NCBI GenBank assembly: GCA_963575745.1
Contig: CAUYUJ010017863.1
Location: forward strand, 132,501-196,500
From: Prorocentrum cordatum
Taxonomy: Eukaryota > Sar > Dinophyceae > Prorocentrales > Prorocentraceae
Length of the DNA stretch: 64,000 bases
Direction of reading: 5' to 3'
The notes under the pieces were generated by a model, which worked only from the letters and a program-made list of their open reading frames with translations, did no database searches and had not been told where the DNA came from. The first letter of the stretch is position 1. Each line of letters starts with the position of its first letter. The translations under genes were made by a program, and so were the position numbers. Shown piece by piece: positions 40,161-51,010 of this stretch.

Positions 40161-40320
40161 TCCCTCGCCACCGACAGGGTATCGATCTCACAATCGGTCT
40201 CACGATCGATCTCACTATCGACCTCACCACAGATATCACTATCGATCTCACTTTTGAGCTCACTATCGGTCTCACGATCGATCTCACCATCGATCTCACG
40301 ATCGATCTCACAATCGCGCC
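40161..40320. repeat. 12-bp tandem repeat ATCGATCTCAC(A/T)
   Basis: About 13 imperfect units of CGATCTCACTAT or similar. It reads as Ile-Asp-Leu-Thr repeats on the plus strand. It is a short minisatellite. Confidence 0.85.
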
Positions 40321-40480
40321 ACCGACGGGGCACCCCCCGCCACCGACGGGGCACCCCCGCACCACTGACGGGGCTCCCCCGCGCCACCGGCGGAGCACCC
40401 CCGCACCACCGACGGAGCACCCCCGCACCACCGACGGGGCACCCCCGCAGCACCGGCGGGGCACCCCGGGGCCACCGCGC
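40321..40480. repeat. GC-rich minisatellite GACGGGGCACCCCCGC
   Basis: Seven to eight units of CACCGACGGGGCACCCCCGC (or with CGGAGCA), 21 bp each, next to the preceding minisatellite. Confidence 0.85.
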
Positions 40481-40712
40481 GCCCGAGGGCGGGGCGGTCA
40501 AACGGATCCACGGCCCCTGGCCACGGCGGTATCATTCCTGTCGCACGCCCGCGCAGAGTCGCCTCGCCCGCACGCAAACCTTTCCTCCTGCCCCCCACCA
40601 CCTTCCTCCCACTTCTAATCGTGGAGGGCGCTAGAACTGGCGGCCTGCAGCCGAAAGCGGTCGCGGCAGATAGGAGGCACGCAAGCAAAGAACCGAACAG
40701 ACACAACGCATG
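40481..40712. other. Spacer before the split family A copy
   Basis: No feature seen. Confidence 0.4.
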
Positions 40713-40919
40713 TACAGTCGGGGCGCTGACCTAAGGAACCCTAAATCCGCCGACCCTGTCGGCGTGTGTGAGGGGCTTCCCCGTTCGACTCGTCGTCTCC
40801 GTCGTCTCCGTTCTCCCCCTCCCAGGGCTCTCCTCCTCCTCAAGCGCGCTATCCAAAGCGAAATTAAACGACGTCGTGGTGGAGTCGAAGGAAGCCCCTT
40901 CCCTTTGATCCCTTCCCCG

Positions 40920-40963
40920 CAGGGGGGGGGGGGGGGGGGGGGGAGGGGGGGGGGGGGGGGGGG
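40920..40963 (+). repeat. Extreme G tract (about 41 of 44 bases G)
   Basis: A run of about 24 G, one A, then 20 G. It could form G-quadruplexes. Sequencing or assembly may have misjudged its length. Confidence 0.8.
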
Positions 40964-41009
40964 CCGGGGCAGATACGACGCCCGCCGGGGCGCACTTTCC
41001 TCGAGCGGG

Positions 41010-41455
41010 CACGCACGGGATGCACTTCCTCCTCCTCCTCCTCCTCCTCCTCCTCCTCCTCCTCCTCCTCCTCCTCCCTCCTCCTCCTCCTCCTGCTCCT
41101 CTCCTCCTTCTCCTCCTCTCCTCCTCCTCCTCCTCCTCCTCGCAGAGGCGTCCCGGGAGCGGGCCCCGAGTCAAAATACCACCCCCCTAGGGCGCATTTT
41201 CCTCGAGCGGGCACGCCCGAGATGCACTTCTTCCTCTTCCGGGAGCACGTCCCAAGTCAGAATATCACACTCCCGGGGCGCACTTTCTTCGAGCGGGCAC
41301 ACAAAGGATGCACTTCCTCCTCCTCCTCCTCCTCCTCCTCCTCCCTCCTCCTCTCCTCCTCCTCCTCCTCCTCCTCCTCCTCCTCCTGCTCCTCCTCCTT
41401 TTCCCTCCTCCTCCTCCTCCTCCTCCTCCTCCTCCTCCTCCGCTTCCTCCCCCCA
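41010..41455. repeat. CCT/CTC arrays inside family B
   Basis: Two CTC arrays (41027-41140 and 41309-41450), separated by related GGGCGCATTTTCCTCGAGCG and CACGCCCGAGATGCACTTC blocks. Confidence 0.85.
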
Positions 41456-41654
41456 CTCCTAGCCCTTTCGATCAGGGTCGGCGGCACCGGCCGTCAGGCC
41501 TCTCCAATAAGGAACGAGGCCCCTATTTTTCATAAATTGAACTTCGATTTCGTATCGGAAACCTAAGGAAAATCCAAGGCAAGCTGCGAAACACTTAAGT
41601 AACACGGAGCCCCTCCCCAACGAAAAGGGTTCCTTCTTCAGGGCCCCGACTGTA

Positions 41655-42634
41655 AAGCATGGGTGATAGGACTGGAGAGCGAAGGCGAGAGGCACACTGA
41701 CACTGCACCACCAGTTTCTCCCCATCGCCAGTCCTTTGGGCTTCGCTCCACGTGCCAGTGCGATCGCCGCCATCGTGGCCTTGGTACTGCGACAGGCCAA
41801 CTCATCAGCAAATATGCACATACTAATTGGACTTTGATCTGACAGCATGCTTGGACTTTGCAGTTCCGAGCTCTGTTTTCTTCGGCCTTCGAACTTACAT
41901 GGGCGTAGGACAATGAAGAGACCAGAGATCAAAATTATGTCGAAGGGAAGAGGTGCATGAGGGGAGGGTTGGAGAGGAAGAGGAGGAGGAGGAGGAGGAG
42001 GAAGAGGACGAAGAAGATGAGGATGAGGTTGAGGAGAAGGATGAGGATGAGGAGAAGGAGGAGGAGGAGGAGTCCCATCGAGAGGGACTACAGGCCACAT
42101 GTGTTCAGAAGCGCCAGCTGGCGCTCTTGCTCAGTAGGCGGGCGGGCGTTGTACAACACGTTGTAGCTCGGGTGCGTACTGGCGGCGGCAGATTGACGCG
42201 CTGGGCAGCCACGCAAGCAAGGGCAAGTGCAACACCTAGCAGGAAAGGCCACCATCGCACAGCGCGATGCTTGAGGAGGCTGTAGGCGTGGTAGAACGTG
42301 GCCATGCGGGCCACACACAGTACGGGGCCATCTGTTCCCTTTGTTTTCGCCGTGCGCCGAGCGGTCAGCTGATGTCGGAGCACTCCCCCCAATATGTCAG
42401 GTACAACCCGTCGCCCTTCTGGCACCGCGTGAGCTGGATGCACTGCGCGTGCGCGTTCCCGCCATGCCGCCGCGAGGTCGCGCCATCCTCGAAGCGTGAC
42501 CTCCGCAGTCCTCCGAGCCGCAGCCCAAGTTGCAGGCAGCAGCGCCGCCATCGTGGGCCCGAACGCCCACTCCCTCATGCGCAGCAGGTCGTTCGATGCG
42601 GAGCGCTTGGGCCGCGACTCCAGCACAGCGTGGA
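41655..42634. other. Gene-free region with GGA-rich tract
   Basis: GAGGAGGAGGAAGAGGACGA-type purines at 41980-42075. The remaining open frames on both strands show no domain. Confidence 0.45.
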
Positions 42635-42812
42635 CGAAGGGGCCCTGGGACACACAAATAAATATACACACGCAAACCACGCGATTCCCCCTATTATCCA
42701 ATATGTTCTGAGTTTTTGCCCCCCCCCCCCCCCACCACACTTCCCATATGTTTGCACATTTTCCTGAGAACCGACGATGAATTCTGTCTGTGTGTTTTTT
42801 AACCCTCCTGAT
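42635..42812. mobile_element. Family C element, copy 4
   Basis: CGAAGGGGCCCTGGGACACA to AACCCTCCTGA, with an 18-C tract in place of the shorter C-run of the other copies. No convincing target duplication; the first base is C instead of T. Confidence 0.8.
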
Positions 42813-43092
42813 TTTTTATTCGCGAAGACACAATGCGCCAGCACCTGGAGGAGGAAGAGGGAGGAAGAGGGAGGAGGAGGGAGGAGGAGGAGGAGGAGGA
42901 GGGGGAGGGGGAGGAGGAGGAGAAGGGGGAGGGGGAGGGAGGAGCATCCCCTGATCGGGGGCGCGGCGCTGGATCCCGGGCGGCCAGCACGGCTCTATAT
43001 GGCGGAGGTCTCCGCCCGCCACAGGAGCTGCGCGCGGCACAGGAGGACCGACAGCACCGCGGCCGCGTGACTGGTTTACGACCTCACCCGAA
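42813..43092. other. GGA-rich spacer
   Basis: (GGA)n at 42846-42945. No gene is seen. Confidence 0.5.
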
Positions 43093-43277
43093 CCCAGACC
43101 CCCTCGAGTTATGAAAAAATCACGACGGGATTTTTTTCATTACTTCTGGCCTCTGGGGGCCCTTACCGGCCCTCGGGACCGTCAAAAAACGACTCAGGAT
43201 CAAAAACCGGTCCTGGGGAATGGGTCGAGACTTCCAAGGACCCCGTATTGAAAAAATCACGACATCGGATCTCTGGG
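43093..43277. mobile_element. Family E inverted-repeat element, copy 1
   Basis: 185 bp. Starts CCCAGACCCCCTCGAG, ends ATCGGATCTCTGGG. Inside, ATGAAAAAATCACGACGGG near the left and TTGAAAAAATCACGACATC near the right form a direct pair; GGGGCCCTTACCGG and CGGTCCTGGGGAATGGGTCG lie between. Copies occur at 45251 and 48125. Confidence 0.8.
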
Positions 43278-43490
43278 AAGCTGCCGGCAGCGCCACGGCC
43301 AAGAAACGAGGTGTTCCATGCTCGAGGCGGCGCTGCGAGCGGCGAGCGCGCGCCGAGCGTCCGCAGCCGCCGCGTATATAATTACTGCGCTGGGGGCATC
43401 CGCCTTATACCGATACCGCAAGCCCTTAAGCAGGCATCCCCTGTACCTGTTACCAGGGAATTGCCGGTGACCGGCCGCCGCCTTGCCGGT
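43278..43490. other. Spacer between families E and A
   Basis: GC-rich. Ends with GGTGACCGGCCGCCGCCTTG, repeated in part just beyond the A element (43680-43700), so the A element may have landed in a local repeat. Confidence 0.4.
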
Positions 43491-43671
43491 TACAATCGGG
43501 GCGTTGCCCTAAGGAACCCTAAATAAGGAACGAGGCCCATTTTTTCCCACAAGTTAAACGTCGATTTCCCATGGGAAACCTCAGGAAAACCTGAGGCAAA
43601 CAGTTAAACAATCAAGGAACACCGAGCCCCTCCCCAACGAGAAGGGTTCCTTCTTCAGCGCCCCGACTGTA
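43491..43671. mobile_element. Family A inverted-repeat element, copy 4
   Basis: 181 bp. The ends TACAATCGGGGC and GCCCCGACTGTA differ by one base from a perfect inverted repeat. Interior as in the other copies. Confidence 0.88.
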
Positions 43672-44130
43672 CCGTGGCCTTGCCGGTCACCGGCCCCGGC
43701 GGCCGGGGTCCGCGCGGCGGCGAGCTGCGGCGCCCAGCGGAGGACACCGCGCGGGTGGCGCTCGCCCGCTCGCCGCCCCCCCCTTCGCCGCCCGACATCT
43801 GGATCCGCGGCCACGGGGCGGGGAGCGGAGCGACAAGACCACGGCGGCCGTCGGCCGTCGGCGCCTCCGCGGAGTGGGCGGCGACGGGTGTCCGGATAAT
43901 CTCCCCAACCTGGCCATCGCTCGGACGTCCATTCCCTGTGTTTTTTTCGGTTTCGTGCGTGGCTTTTTCGCTAAATGATCAAGGATGCTCCTCGACGGTC
44001 CTCGCCGAAGGAAAAGGCACACGTCCGAGCGATGCCAAGCAACAGGGGGCGCGCCTCGAGCCGCTCCGGCGACCGCGACGCCACAGAACTGCGAGCCGCA
44101 CTGGGTCAAGCGGGCCAACATCGCGTATAC
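43672..44130. other. Gene-free region
   Basis: GC-rich with open frames on both strands and no domain. Confidence 0.4.
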
Positions 44131-44530
44131 TTAGCATACCTGGACGAGTCGCGCGCATCCGGCATGAAGGTCGCGCCGCTCCAGCTCCACGAACGTCCAT
44201 GCCTGGGCCGGGCTCGGGGAGGCCAGCTCGTCCGCGGAACCGGGTGGCGGCGCGCTCTTGCGCGTCGAGGCGATGGCCCCGTGGAGAATCTTCTCGGCCG
44301 CGCATGGGTCCTTGCTGGGACTCGAGGGGTTCGCGATGGCGCAGAGGAGCTGATTCGCCGTGGATGCCGGCAGCTTAGGATTAGAGCTTTTGGGTAACTG
44401 CCGGCGCACCTTATCAGGTGCACGCGTGAAGGCCGCAGCCGCCGGGGTCTCCTCGGGCTTCGGGCCAAACTGCTTCCACGACTCGTTCAGCTCTTGCGGA
44501 GACTCCGCGCCATCCAGCTCTCCGTGCTGA
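44131..44530 (-). CDS. Possible exon of an unknown protein
   Basis: A minus-strand frame of about 130 codons has composition unlike nearby chance frames: ELNESWKQFGPKPEETPAAA, VRRQLPKSSNPKLPASTANQ and FVELERRDLHAGCARLVQVC. It reads like genuine, partly disordered protein and ends in a stop at 44131. No start Met with clear context is seen upstream, and the strand below (43687-44121) continues in another phase, so it could be one exon or a gene fragment. No family is recognised. Confidence 0.3.
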
Positions 44531-45250
44531 CTCGACGGTGTTGCGCACCGTCGAAAAAGTGGTCTTGAGCCAATGTGGCAGCGGAAGAAGAGGAGAAGGA
44601 GGCTATCTCAATAATGAGGCAAGAGTGAGGAGGAAGAGGAGGAGGAGGAGGAGGAGGAGGAGGAGGAGGAGGAGAGAAGGGATCATAGGCGATATCAGAG
44701 AGCAACGAATATCAAACGGGGGATCGGGGCGGCGATCGAAGGAGCCTCACTTTCTCCCCCCTCCCTCCCTCCTTCCCCCCTCCGTACCTGGGAACTTCTG
44801 TTTCCCAACACTTTCTCTCCCCCCTCACCCTCACCCTTCCGTCCTCCCGCTCTTCCTCCCCGTTCCCCCCCCCCCCCCCAGGTCCCTGGCCCCATCCACG
44901 CTCCCCGTCCGGTCGCCGTCCCCGTCCCCTCGCCCATCTCCCCCTCCCCCCTCCCTCCCTCCACTCACTCACCTCCCCTTCCATCCCCTCCAACATCCTT
45001 CCCTCGCCTCTCTCGGCCCCCTCCCCGCGCCCCTTCGCCCCCTGCACGTCCGCTTCCTCCCTCCCTCCCCCCTCCCGCTCCACCTCCCGAGCCGAAAAAG
45101 GCCCCTGCAGCGGAACAGCGGCTCCGGGGTCGTGTCGCACCCGCGGCCGTAGCTGGCGCAGCAGAACTGCCGCTGGTCCGTGCTCCAGCTGCCGGGAGAA
45201 GGGGGGGAGGGGGGGGGGGGAAGGGGGGAGAGGGAGCGGAGGAGCACGGA
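44531..45250. other. GGA tract and CCCTC-rich gene-free region
   Basis: (GGA)n at 44636-44675, then about 350 bp of pyrimidine-rich CCCTCCCTCC sequence with a 14-C run. No gene. Confidence 0.55.
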
Positions 45251-45433
45251 CCCAGAGATCCAACGTACTGAAAAAATCAAGACGGAGGCTTTTCGTATTT
45301 TTCGGCCTCGAGGGGCCCTCGCCGGGCCCCAGGACCGCCAAAAAGCGACTCGGGATGAGAAACCGGTCCCGGGGAATGGGTCGAGACATCTGGGGACCCC
45401 GTATTGAAAAAATCACGACGTCGGATCTCTGGG
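45251..45433. mobile_element. Family E inverted-repeat element, copy 2
   Basis: 183 bp. The ends CCCAGAGATCCAACGT and ACGTCGGATCTCTGGG form a 16-bp inverted repeat with one mismatch, the best preserved of the family. GGA flanks both sides and may be a short target duplication. Confidence 0.85.
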
Positions 45434-45556
45434 GAGGGAGAGGAGCGCGCGCCCAAGAAGGGAACGGCCGGAGCCCCGGGTGCAGCCTGGAACGAAGGGG
45501 AGAGGGCAGGGAGAGGGCTGGGACGAGCGAAGAGGACGACGAGAGAGGGAGCAGAA

Positions 45557-45659
<103 letters not shown>

Positions 45660-45897
45660 TCGAACGAGGAGGACGGGGACGAGGCGCGGCGGCTGGCGGC
45701 GCGGCGGAGGCCCGGGGCGGCGGCTCGCGGAGGGCGGCGGCGCGGGGGCGGCCGGGGCCGAGGCGCGGCGCTGCAGGCCGGCCGGCGGCGGCAGCGCCGG
45801 CGGCAGGCGGCCAGGGCGGGGCCCGGTGCGCGGCGGGCGTAAGTAGGCGGGGCCCGCGGCGCGCTGGCGGCGGGCTCGGGGCCAGGAGCAGGAGGCA
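45660..45897. other. GC-rich spacer (CGGCGG-type)
   Basis: Very high GC, Ala/Gly/Arg frames only. No gene. Confidence 0.5.
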
Positions 45898-46100
45898 CCC
45901 TCCTCCTCCTCCTCCTCCTCCTCCTCCTCCTCCTGCTCCTCCTCCTCCGCCTCCGCCTCCTCCTCCTCCTCCTCCTCCCTCCTCCTCCTCCTCCTCCTCC
46001 TCCTCCTCCTCCTCCTCCTCCTCCTCCTCCTCCTCCTCCTCCTCCTCCCCCTCCTCCTCCTCCTTCTCCCCCTCCTCCTCCTCCTCCTCCTCCCCCTCCT
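45898..46100. repeat. (CCT)n trinucleotide array
   Basis: About 200 bp of CTC triplets with a few CCC and CTG variants. Long minus-strand frames through it are poly-Glu or poly-Arg. Confidence 0.9.
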
Positions 46101-46486
46101 CGGCTGGGGTCCACGGTGGGGCCGTGGAGGAGGAGACGGAGGGCCGTGGAGCAGGAGGCCCCCTGCCCAGGAGCAGCGCCCCCCAGCGAGCGGTATATGT
46201 GCGTGCGAAGGGGCCCAGCAAGCCGGTAGCGAATGGGGCCCAGGCTGCTGCACAACCTCCTGGCGGGTCCACCCCTGGGAGGCTCGAGCGAGATGCCTGC
46301 CAACACGTTGTGGCCGAGTGTGGCTGGGTCTGGGTATGAATGGGCCTGGGCATATAGTCTAGTCTGCGCGTGAGCGACTGACTATGTACGAAGCCGATGT
46401 TGCATCACAGCAGCATTTCGGCCCCTGACTTTCGTCCTGGGTTCGGTTTAGTGAAGTGATGCATTTCGGGGTCCTCACGTGGGACA
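46101..46486. other. Gene-free spacer
   Basis: GC-rich then mixed composition. TTTAGTGAAGTGATGCATTT at 46448 is a direct partner of the hairpin that follows. Confidence 0.4.
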
Positions 46487-46566
46487 AAAACATCACTTCA
46501 CTAATCTGGGGCCCCTGGGGCCTCAGTGGGCCCTGGGGCCCAAAATTAGTGAAGTGATGGTTTTCG
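46487..46566. repeat. TCACTTCACTAAT hairpin
   Basis: AAACATCACTTCACTAAT and ATTAGTGAAGTGATGGTTTT are complementary, with nested GGGGCCCC-rich palindromes between them. A short foldback. Confidence 0.8.
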
Positions 46567-46800
46567 GGCCTCGGACTATGAGGTTGGTCCTGGTGTGAGC
46601 GGGTCATGGTGTGCGTGCGAGTCTGAGTATGAGTGGCTGAATGTGGGTGAGCCTGGGTATGAATGCGTATGAGTATGACTGGCCAGGTACGAGCGAGCCT
46701 GAGCATGACTGACATTGCACGAGCGACTGGGTAGGAGTGAGCCTGGGTGTGAGTAAGTTTGAATATGAGAGACCACGAGTGTGAGTGGGTCTGGGTACCG
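46567..46800. repeat. GAGTATGAG-type low-complexity region
   Basis: Degenerate GTGAGTCTGAGTATGAGTGG words like those at 27400-27560. Confidence 0.7.
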
Positions 46801-47340
46801 AAAACGATGCTCAAGATCCCCTACGATTCCCCCAGTAAGCGCCCAAAAAGGCACAGGAGACTGTCGGGAGGTTCCATCGGCCAACAAGAGCCTCCAAGAG
46901 AGGCTGGAAGACGCTCTGGGAGAGGGCCCCGCTGGACAAAAAATTGGCAACATCATCTAGATTGTTCGTACGCGTTTCGTATATGTTCGGCTTCTCGGCT
47001 GAAAGTGGTTTGAAAATGGCTTCAGCGAGCCCCAAGACTGTCCAAGAGGACTCAAGAACCGCCCGAAACTGCCCTAGTGCGTCCCAGGAGGCCTTCAAGG
47101 CGGCTTGAGACAGCCTCTGGGGAGTTCGATAGATCTTCTAGACGTCCCAGGGCAGTGCTAAGGTAATTTTCAAAGGCAGACGGCCCCCCAAACGTTCCAA
47201 GACAGCTCAAAAGAGGGCCCGACACAGCCCATAAAACGCCCCGAAGAGACCTCCAATAGGCTTCCCGCGAAATCCCAAGACATTCCAACAGCGTTTCAAG
47301 CAAAACGTGCCAAGATGGTTTCCTGCAACCTCCGACCTTC
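46801..47340. repeat. Degenerate CCAAGA repeat (family K)
   Basis: Words such as AAGAGGACTCAAGAACCGCC and CTCCAAGAGAGGCTGG. It resembles the blocks at 3.0, 21.1 and 61.4 kb. No gene. Confidence 0.55.
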
Positions 47341-47547
47341 AACCAATCCCTCCCAAGCCTACCGACCTTTAACCCCCCAACCTTCTTGGATCTCGGGGCG
47401 TGTAACGCGAAGCCGGAGATGCAACACATGTGCCAACTACAAGCCAAGAATGCCCCAGACGGACCGACCGCTCAGAAGAGCCTCGGACGAAGCTTAACAC
47501 GCCTGAGAAGAACCTGGGGGGCTCTGGGTATGACCCACAAAAAAAAA
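47341..47547. other. Short spacer
   Basis: No feature; ends in an A9 run before the family B left end. Confidence 0.4.
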
Positions 47548-47750
47548 CGCCGACCCTGTCGGCGTGTGTGAATGCTTTTTCCGTTCGAGTCGGGCTTTTC
47601 CGTTGGAGTCGTCGTCTCCGTCTTCCTCTGTTCCATTTGCCTGGGCCCTCTTCCCCATGCGTGCCGTCCAAAGCAAAATTGAAAAAACAAGGAATGGGAT
47701 AGAAAGGAAACCCTTCCATTTGATCCCTTCCCCGCGCTGCGGGGGGGTCC
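47548..47750. mobile_element. Family B element, left part only
   Basis: CGCCGACCCTGTCGGCGTGTG, TCGTCGTCTCCGTC, CCAAAGCAAAATT and TTTGATCCCTTCCCCGC match 40748-40920. No right end is found nearby, so it is truncated or decayed. Confidence 0.75.
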
Positions 47751-48124
47751 AGGGGGGGCCCCGGGGGGGGGCGCCACCCAGACCAGGCTCGGGCGGAGGG
47801 CAAGGACGAGGACGACGACTCGCTGGACCCCGCCCACTGCCCCGACAGGGAGAGACCCAGGGCGACGGTGCGCCAGCACGTCTCCCTGATTACTGCGCAG
47901 GCGGCGCCGGACCTCGAGGGGATCGCCCTGGCGCGCGAGAAAGAAGAAACCTCAGCAGTGCCCGGCGCGACGCAGCCGTGCAGAGCGCGCACTTCCAGGC
48001 GACCGCCGGTGGAGGCGCCGCGTGGAGCGCCGGGGCGCGCCTCCCTCGGCGGTCCGAGCGCATTTCCAGCAGGTCGCGCCGGGAGCGGGACGTGGCGGAC
48101 GCGCTGAACTTCGCGCGCGGCAAG
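47751..48124. other. GC-rich spacer
   Basis: Frames on both strands, no domain. The 3' part may belong to a gene fragment, but nothing is recognised. Confidence 0.4.
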
Positions 48125-48309
48125 CCCAGACCCCCTCGCGTCATGAAGAAATCACGACATGAGGTTTTTCGCTATTTCCGGCCTCTGGGGGCCCTTACCG
48201 GGCCTCGGGGCCGTCAAAAAACGACTTAGGATGAAGAGCCCGTCCCGGGGAATAGGTCCAGAGTTCTGGGGGTCGCGCCATGAAGAGATCATGACGTCGG
48301 GGGTCTGGG
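48125..48309. mobile_element. Family E inverted-repeat element, copy 3
   Basis: 185 bp. The ends CCCAGACCCCC and GGGGGTCTGGG form a perfect 11-bp inverted repeat. The interior blocks ATGAAGAAATCACGACATGA and CATGAAGAGATCATGACGTC correspond to those of copies 1 and 2. Confidence 0.85.
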
Positions 48310-50590
48310 AACGTCTCGAGAAGTTGGCCGAGGAGCGCCTCGCGCCCCCGTGCATGTCCGAGGCGGCTCGCGAGGGCGCGGGCGCGGCCGAGCCGACGGA
48401 GGCCGCGGCCGTTTCTGCGCCCGCGGCCAGGCGCCGACCGCCGGCGACCGCGGCGCGCGAGGAGAGACACGCCTGGGCGACCTTGCGTGACGACCGCCTC
48501 CAAGGCAGTCGCGAAGAGGATGACGCGGACGTCGACGACGGCGCGGACGAGGGCGCTGGCGGCCTCGGCGGCGCCCTCGCTGCGGCCAGGTTCGGCGGCA
48601 CCGCGTGCTCCACGCCCAGCGCGCACATCGTCCAACGGGTCGCTGGTTTGCCGGAGGGCCAGCGACTCACGCGGGACCAGATGCTCTTCGTCGCCAACTT
48701 CGCCAGGCCTGCGACGATGCCCGGGATGACGACGTGCAGAAGAAACCCTGGAGCGAGAGGGAAGTAACGCGCATGCTCTTTGGGCCAGGGCGGCTCGGGG
48801 AAGACGGACGCGGTGCAGCAGATCGTCTTCCCAGTGGTGGAATAGGCGCGGCCCTCGTTGGTGCCAGACAAGGGCGCCACGATGGTCGTGGCCTTCTCGA
48901 ACGCGAAGGCAAAGAACATGTCCATGGAGAGGCTGAATGCCAGAACGCTGCGCAACGCGTGCGCTCTGCGAGTCCAAAGGTACATCATCGCGAATATATG
49001 GCTGGGGGGCAAGCAGAGGAGGCTTATGTGGTTGTGGGAGGACGCCCGCGTTCTTGCCATTGAGGAGTTGACCATGGTGGCGGCCGCGCTCCACAACGCG
49101 CTGTGGCCCGCACGACGTGCAGGATTCCACCTACAAGCGGCCGCACCACCACTTCGGGCGCGTCCCAACGCGTTGCATCTGGGCGATTTCCTCCCGCTGA
49201 AGCCCACTGGCAGCATCGGCCTGCTGATGGACGTCAGCGAACTCCTGGAAGACGGGTCGCACAAGCACGCGGAGCCGCCGACGGTGGAGACTTCGCACGC
49301 AATCGAAGTCTTCTCTCACATCCTTTACGTCGTCGAACTGACGGCCACGAAACTCTTCGAGCCCGGGGACTCTCTGATCACGTTCTTGGGCTGCACGCGC
49401 GAGGGCAGACGCTTCCCGCCACAGGTCTGGTCTGCCTGGGAGAAGGCGCTGGCCTCGGACGACCGCGGCGTCCTGCGCCCTCGGTACCAGCGCGAGAACT
49501 TCCGCCTCGGCTACGGCATGGGCATCTACTGGGAGACGCCGGCGAAGTGGATCAACTCGCGCGCTCGTCGCATCGCGCGGCGTCTTGACGCGCCTTTGGT
49601 TTTCCTGCAGGCCGTGGACGAGTACATCGCGATTCAAGGCGATCCATGTGCGGTCTGGCGCCTCCTGAACGTCCCGAACATGCACAAGACGGGGGACATC
49701 CACGGCGCCTTACCTGCACGCGTCGGCATGGAGGTTCGGTTCACGGCCGCGCACGAGGAACTAAAGAAGTTAGGGCTGATCCAGGTGCAACTGGCCACCA
49801 TCGTGTCCTTCGAGTTCCTCCCAGACGGCGACCGGGAGTACAAGGGGCGCGCGCCAGACCAGCTCTTTCGCCCCCGCCACCTGCCGCAAGGAATCTGGAT
49901 GCAGGTGCGCGGCCTCAAGGAATCTCCGATCTACAAGCATATCGCCAGAGTTTTGCTACAGGGCGCCGAAAGCGCTGACGACGACGGCGAGGCCGAGGCG
50001 CGGGCGAGGAGATTGCTCATGTTCAGGCCCACCGAAAATGAAGTCACGTGGCAGAGCTCGGGGCCGCACGCCGCGCGCCGCTCGGGGTTTGCCCATGCGC
50101 ACGCATTGGCGCAGGGGCTGACGCGGCCCGAGGGCATCGCCATCGACCGCGCTAGGGATCGGGACGCCAGTCGCACGGGCATGTCGGACGAGCAGTGGTG
50201 GCTGTACCTCTACGTCATGCTCCCCCGCGCCACGCGCATGCGGAACATGCTGGTCCCGCGGCCGCCCGTGCGAAAGTTCTTGGAGCGCGGGCCGCCGGCG
50301 CCCCTGCGGCAGGCGCTCGGGGAATTCGACAAGCAGGCTGCGAGCTCCAGGACTCAGGCGGAGCAGCTCGCGGCAAAGCTGGGCTTCGTGCTGCCTCCCG
50401 CCTGGGCGCGGTCCCAACGGCTTGCCCCCGCGCCCCAGCGGCTCGCGGGGTTGCCCCAACGGTCTGGCCCGCAGGGTTGCCCCAACGGCTTCGCGACTTT
50501 GCCGTCGGAGAACGGGCCCCTGCCAGGCGCGGCGGCGAGGGCACCGAAGAAAATCAACATGCGCGCCTCTGCCAGGAGAAAGGAGAGGTG
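48310..50590 (+). pseudogene. PIF1-like DNA helicase, decayed
   Basis: PIF1 helicases unwind DNA with ATP; in eukaryotic genomes many copies belong to Helitron-type elements or to expanded families. Readable parts in order: GQRLTRDQMLFVANFA, the Walker A loop GQGGSGKT at 48783-48806 followed by DAVQQIVFPVVE, a TAG stop at 48843-48845 in the same frame, then a 560-codon open stretch. That has the Walker B region WEDARVLAIEELTMV (near 49065; family D-E is E-E here), HLGDFLPLKP (near 49180; family G-D-F-x-Q-L-x-P), ITFLGCTREGR, and a C-terminal LYVMLPRATRM where the family has a V-A-L-S-R box. Frameshifts near 48705 and 48784, and a compensating pair between about 49105 and 49165, add to the stop. 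The C-terminus ends in Arg/Gly sequence that dissolves into GGA repeats. The family is clear; activity is very unlikely. Confidence 0.8.
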
Positions 50591-51010
50591 CATAAGGAAA
50601 GCAGGCGGGATGGAGATCAGGAGATGGAGGAGGAAAAGGTGGAGGAAGAGGAGGTGGAAAAAGACGAGGAGGAGGAGGGGTAATATGAGGAGGAGAGGGA
50701 GGAGCAGGAGGAGCAGGGGGAGGAGGAGGAGGAGGAGGAGGAGGAGGAGGAGGAGGAGGAGGAGGAGGAGGAGGAGAGCAGGAGGAGCAAGAGGAGGAGG
50801 AGGAGGAGGAGGAGGAGGAGGAGGAGGAGGAGGAGGAGGAGGAGGAGGAGGAGGAGGAGGAGGGTGAGGAGGAGAGGAGGAGGAGGAGGAGAAGGAGGAT
50901 AACAGATGCAACGGGTAGGGCGAGAAGGACGATGGGGAGGATGAGGAGGAGGAGGAGGAGGAGGAGGAGGAGGAAGACGCAGAAGCGGGAGGAGGAGAGG
51001 AAGAGGGCGA
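50591..51010. repeat. (GGA)n array
   Basis: About 400 bp of AGG/GGA triplets with short interruptions, directly after the helicase remnant. Confidence 0.9.

Larger units (their letters stand above)
40747..41505. mobile_element. Family B element inserted in family A copy 3
   Basis: 759 bp. The left end CCGCCGACCCTGTCGGCG is itself a hairpin. CAGGGTCGGCGG, the complement of its first 12 bases, lies at 41473-41484, 21 bases inside the right end. The interior has a G tract and CTC/CCT arrays, with two copies of GCGCACTTTCCTCGAGCGGG-type sequence. The left 190 bp match 47548-47745. The right end matches 61597-61625. Confidence 0.8.
40713..41654. mobile_element. Family A element, copy 3, split by family B insertion
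   Basis: The left part is 40713-40746 (TACAGTCGGGGC to CCCTAAAT) and the right part is 41506-41654 (AATAAGGAACGAGGCCCC to GCCCCGACTGTA). Joined in order they match an uninterrupted A element. AAT is present on both sides of the insert (40744-40746 and 41506-41508), a 3-bp target duplication. Confidence 0.85.
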
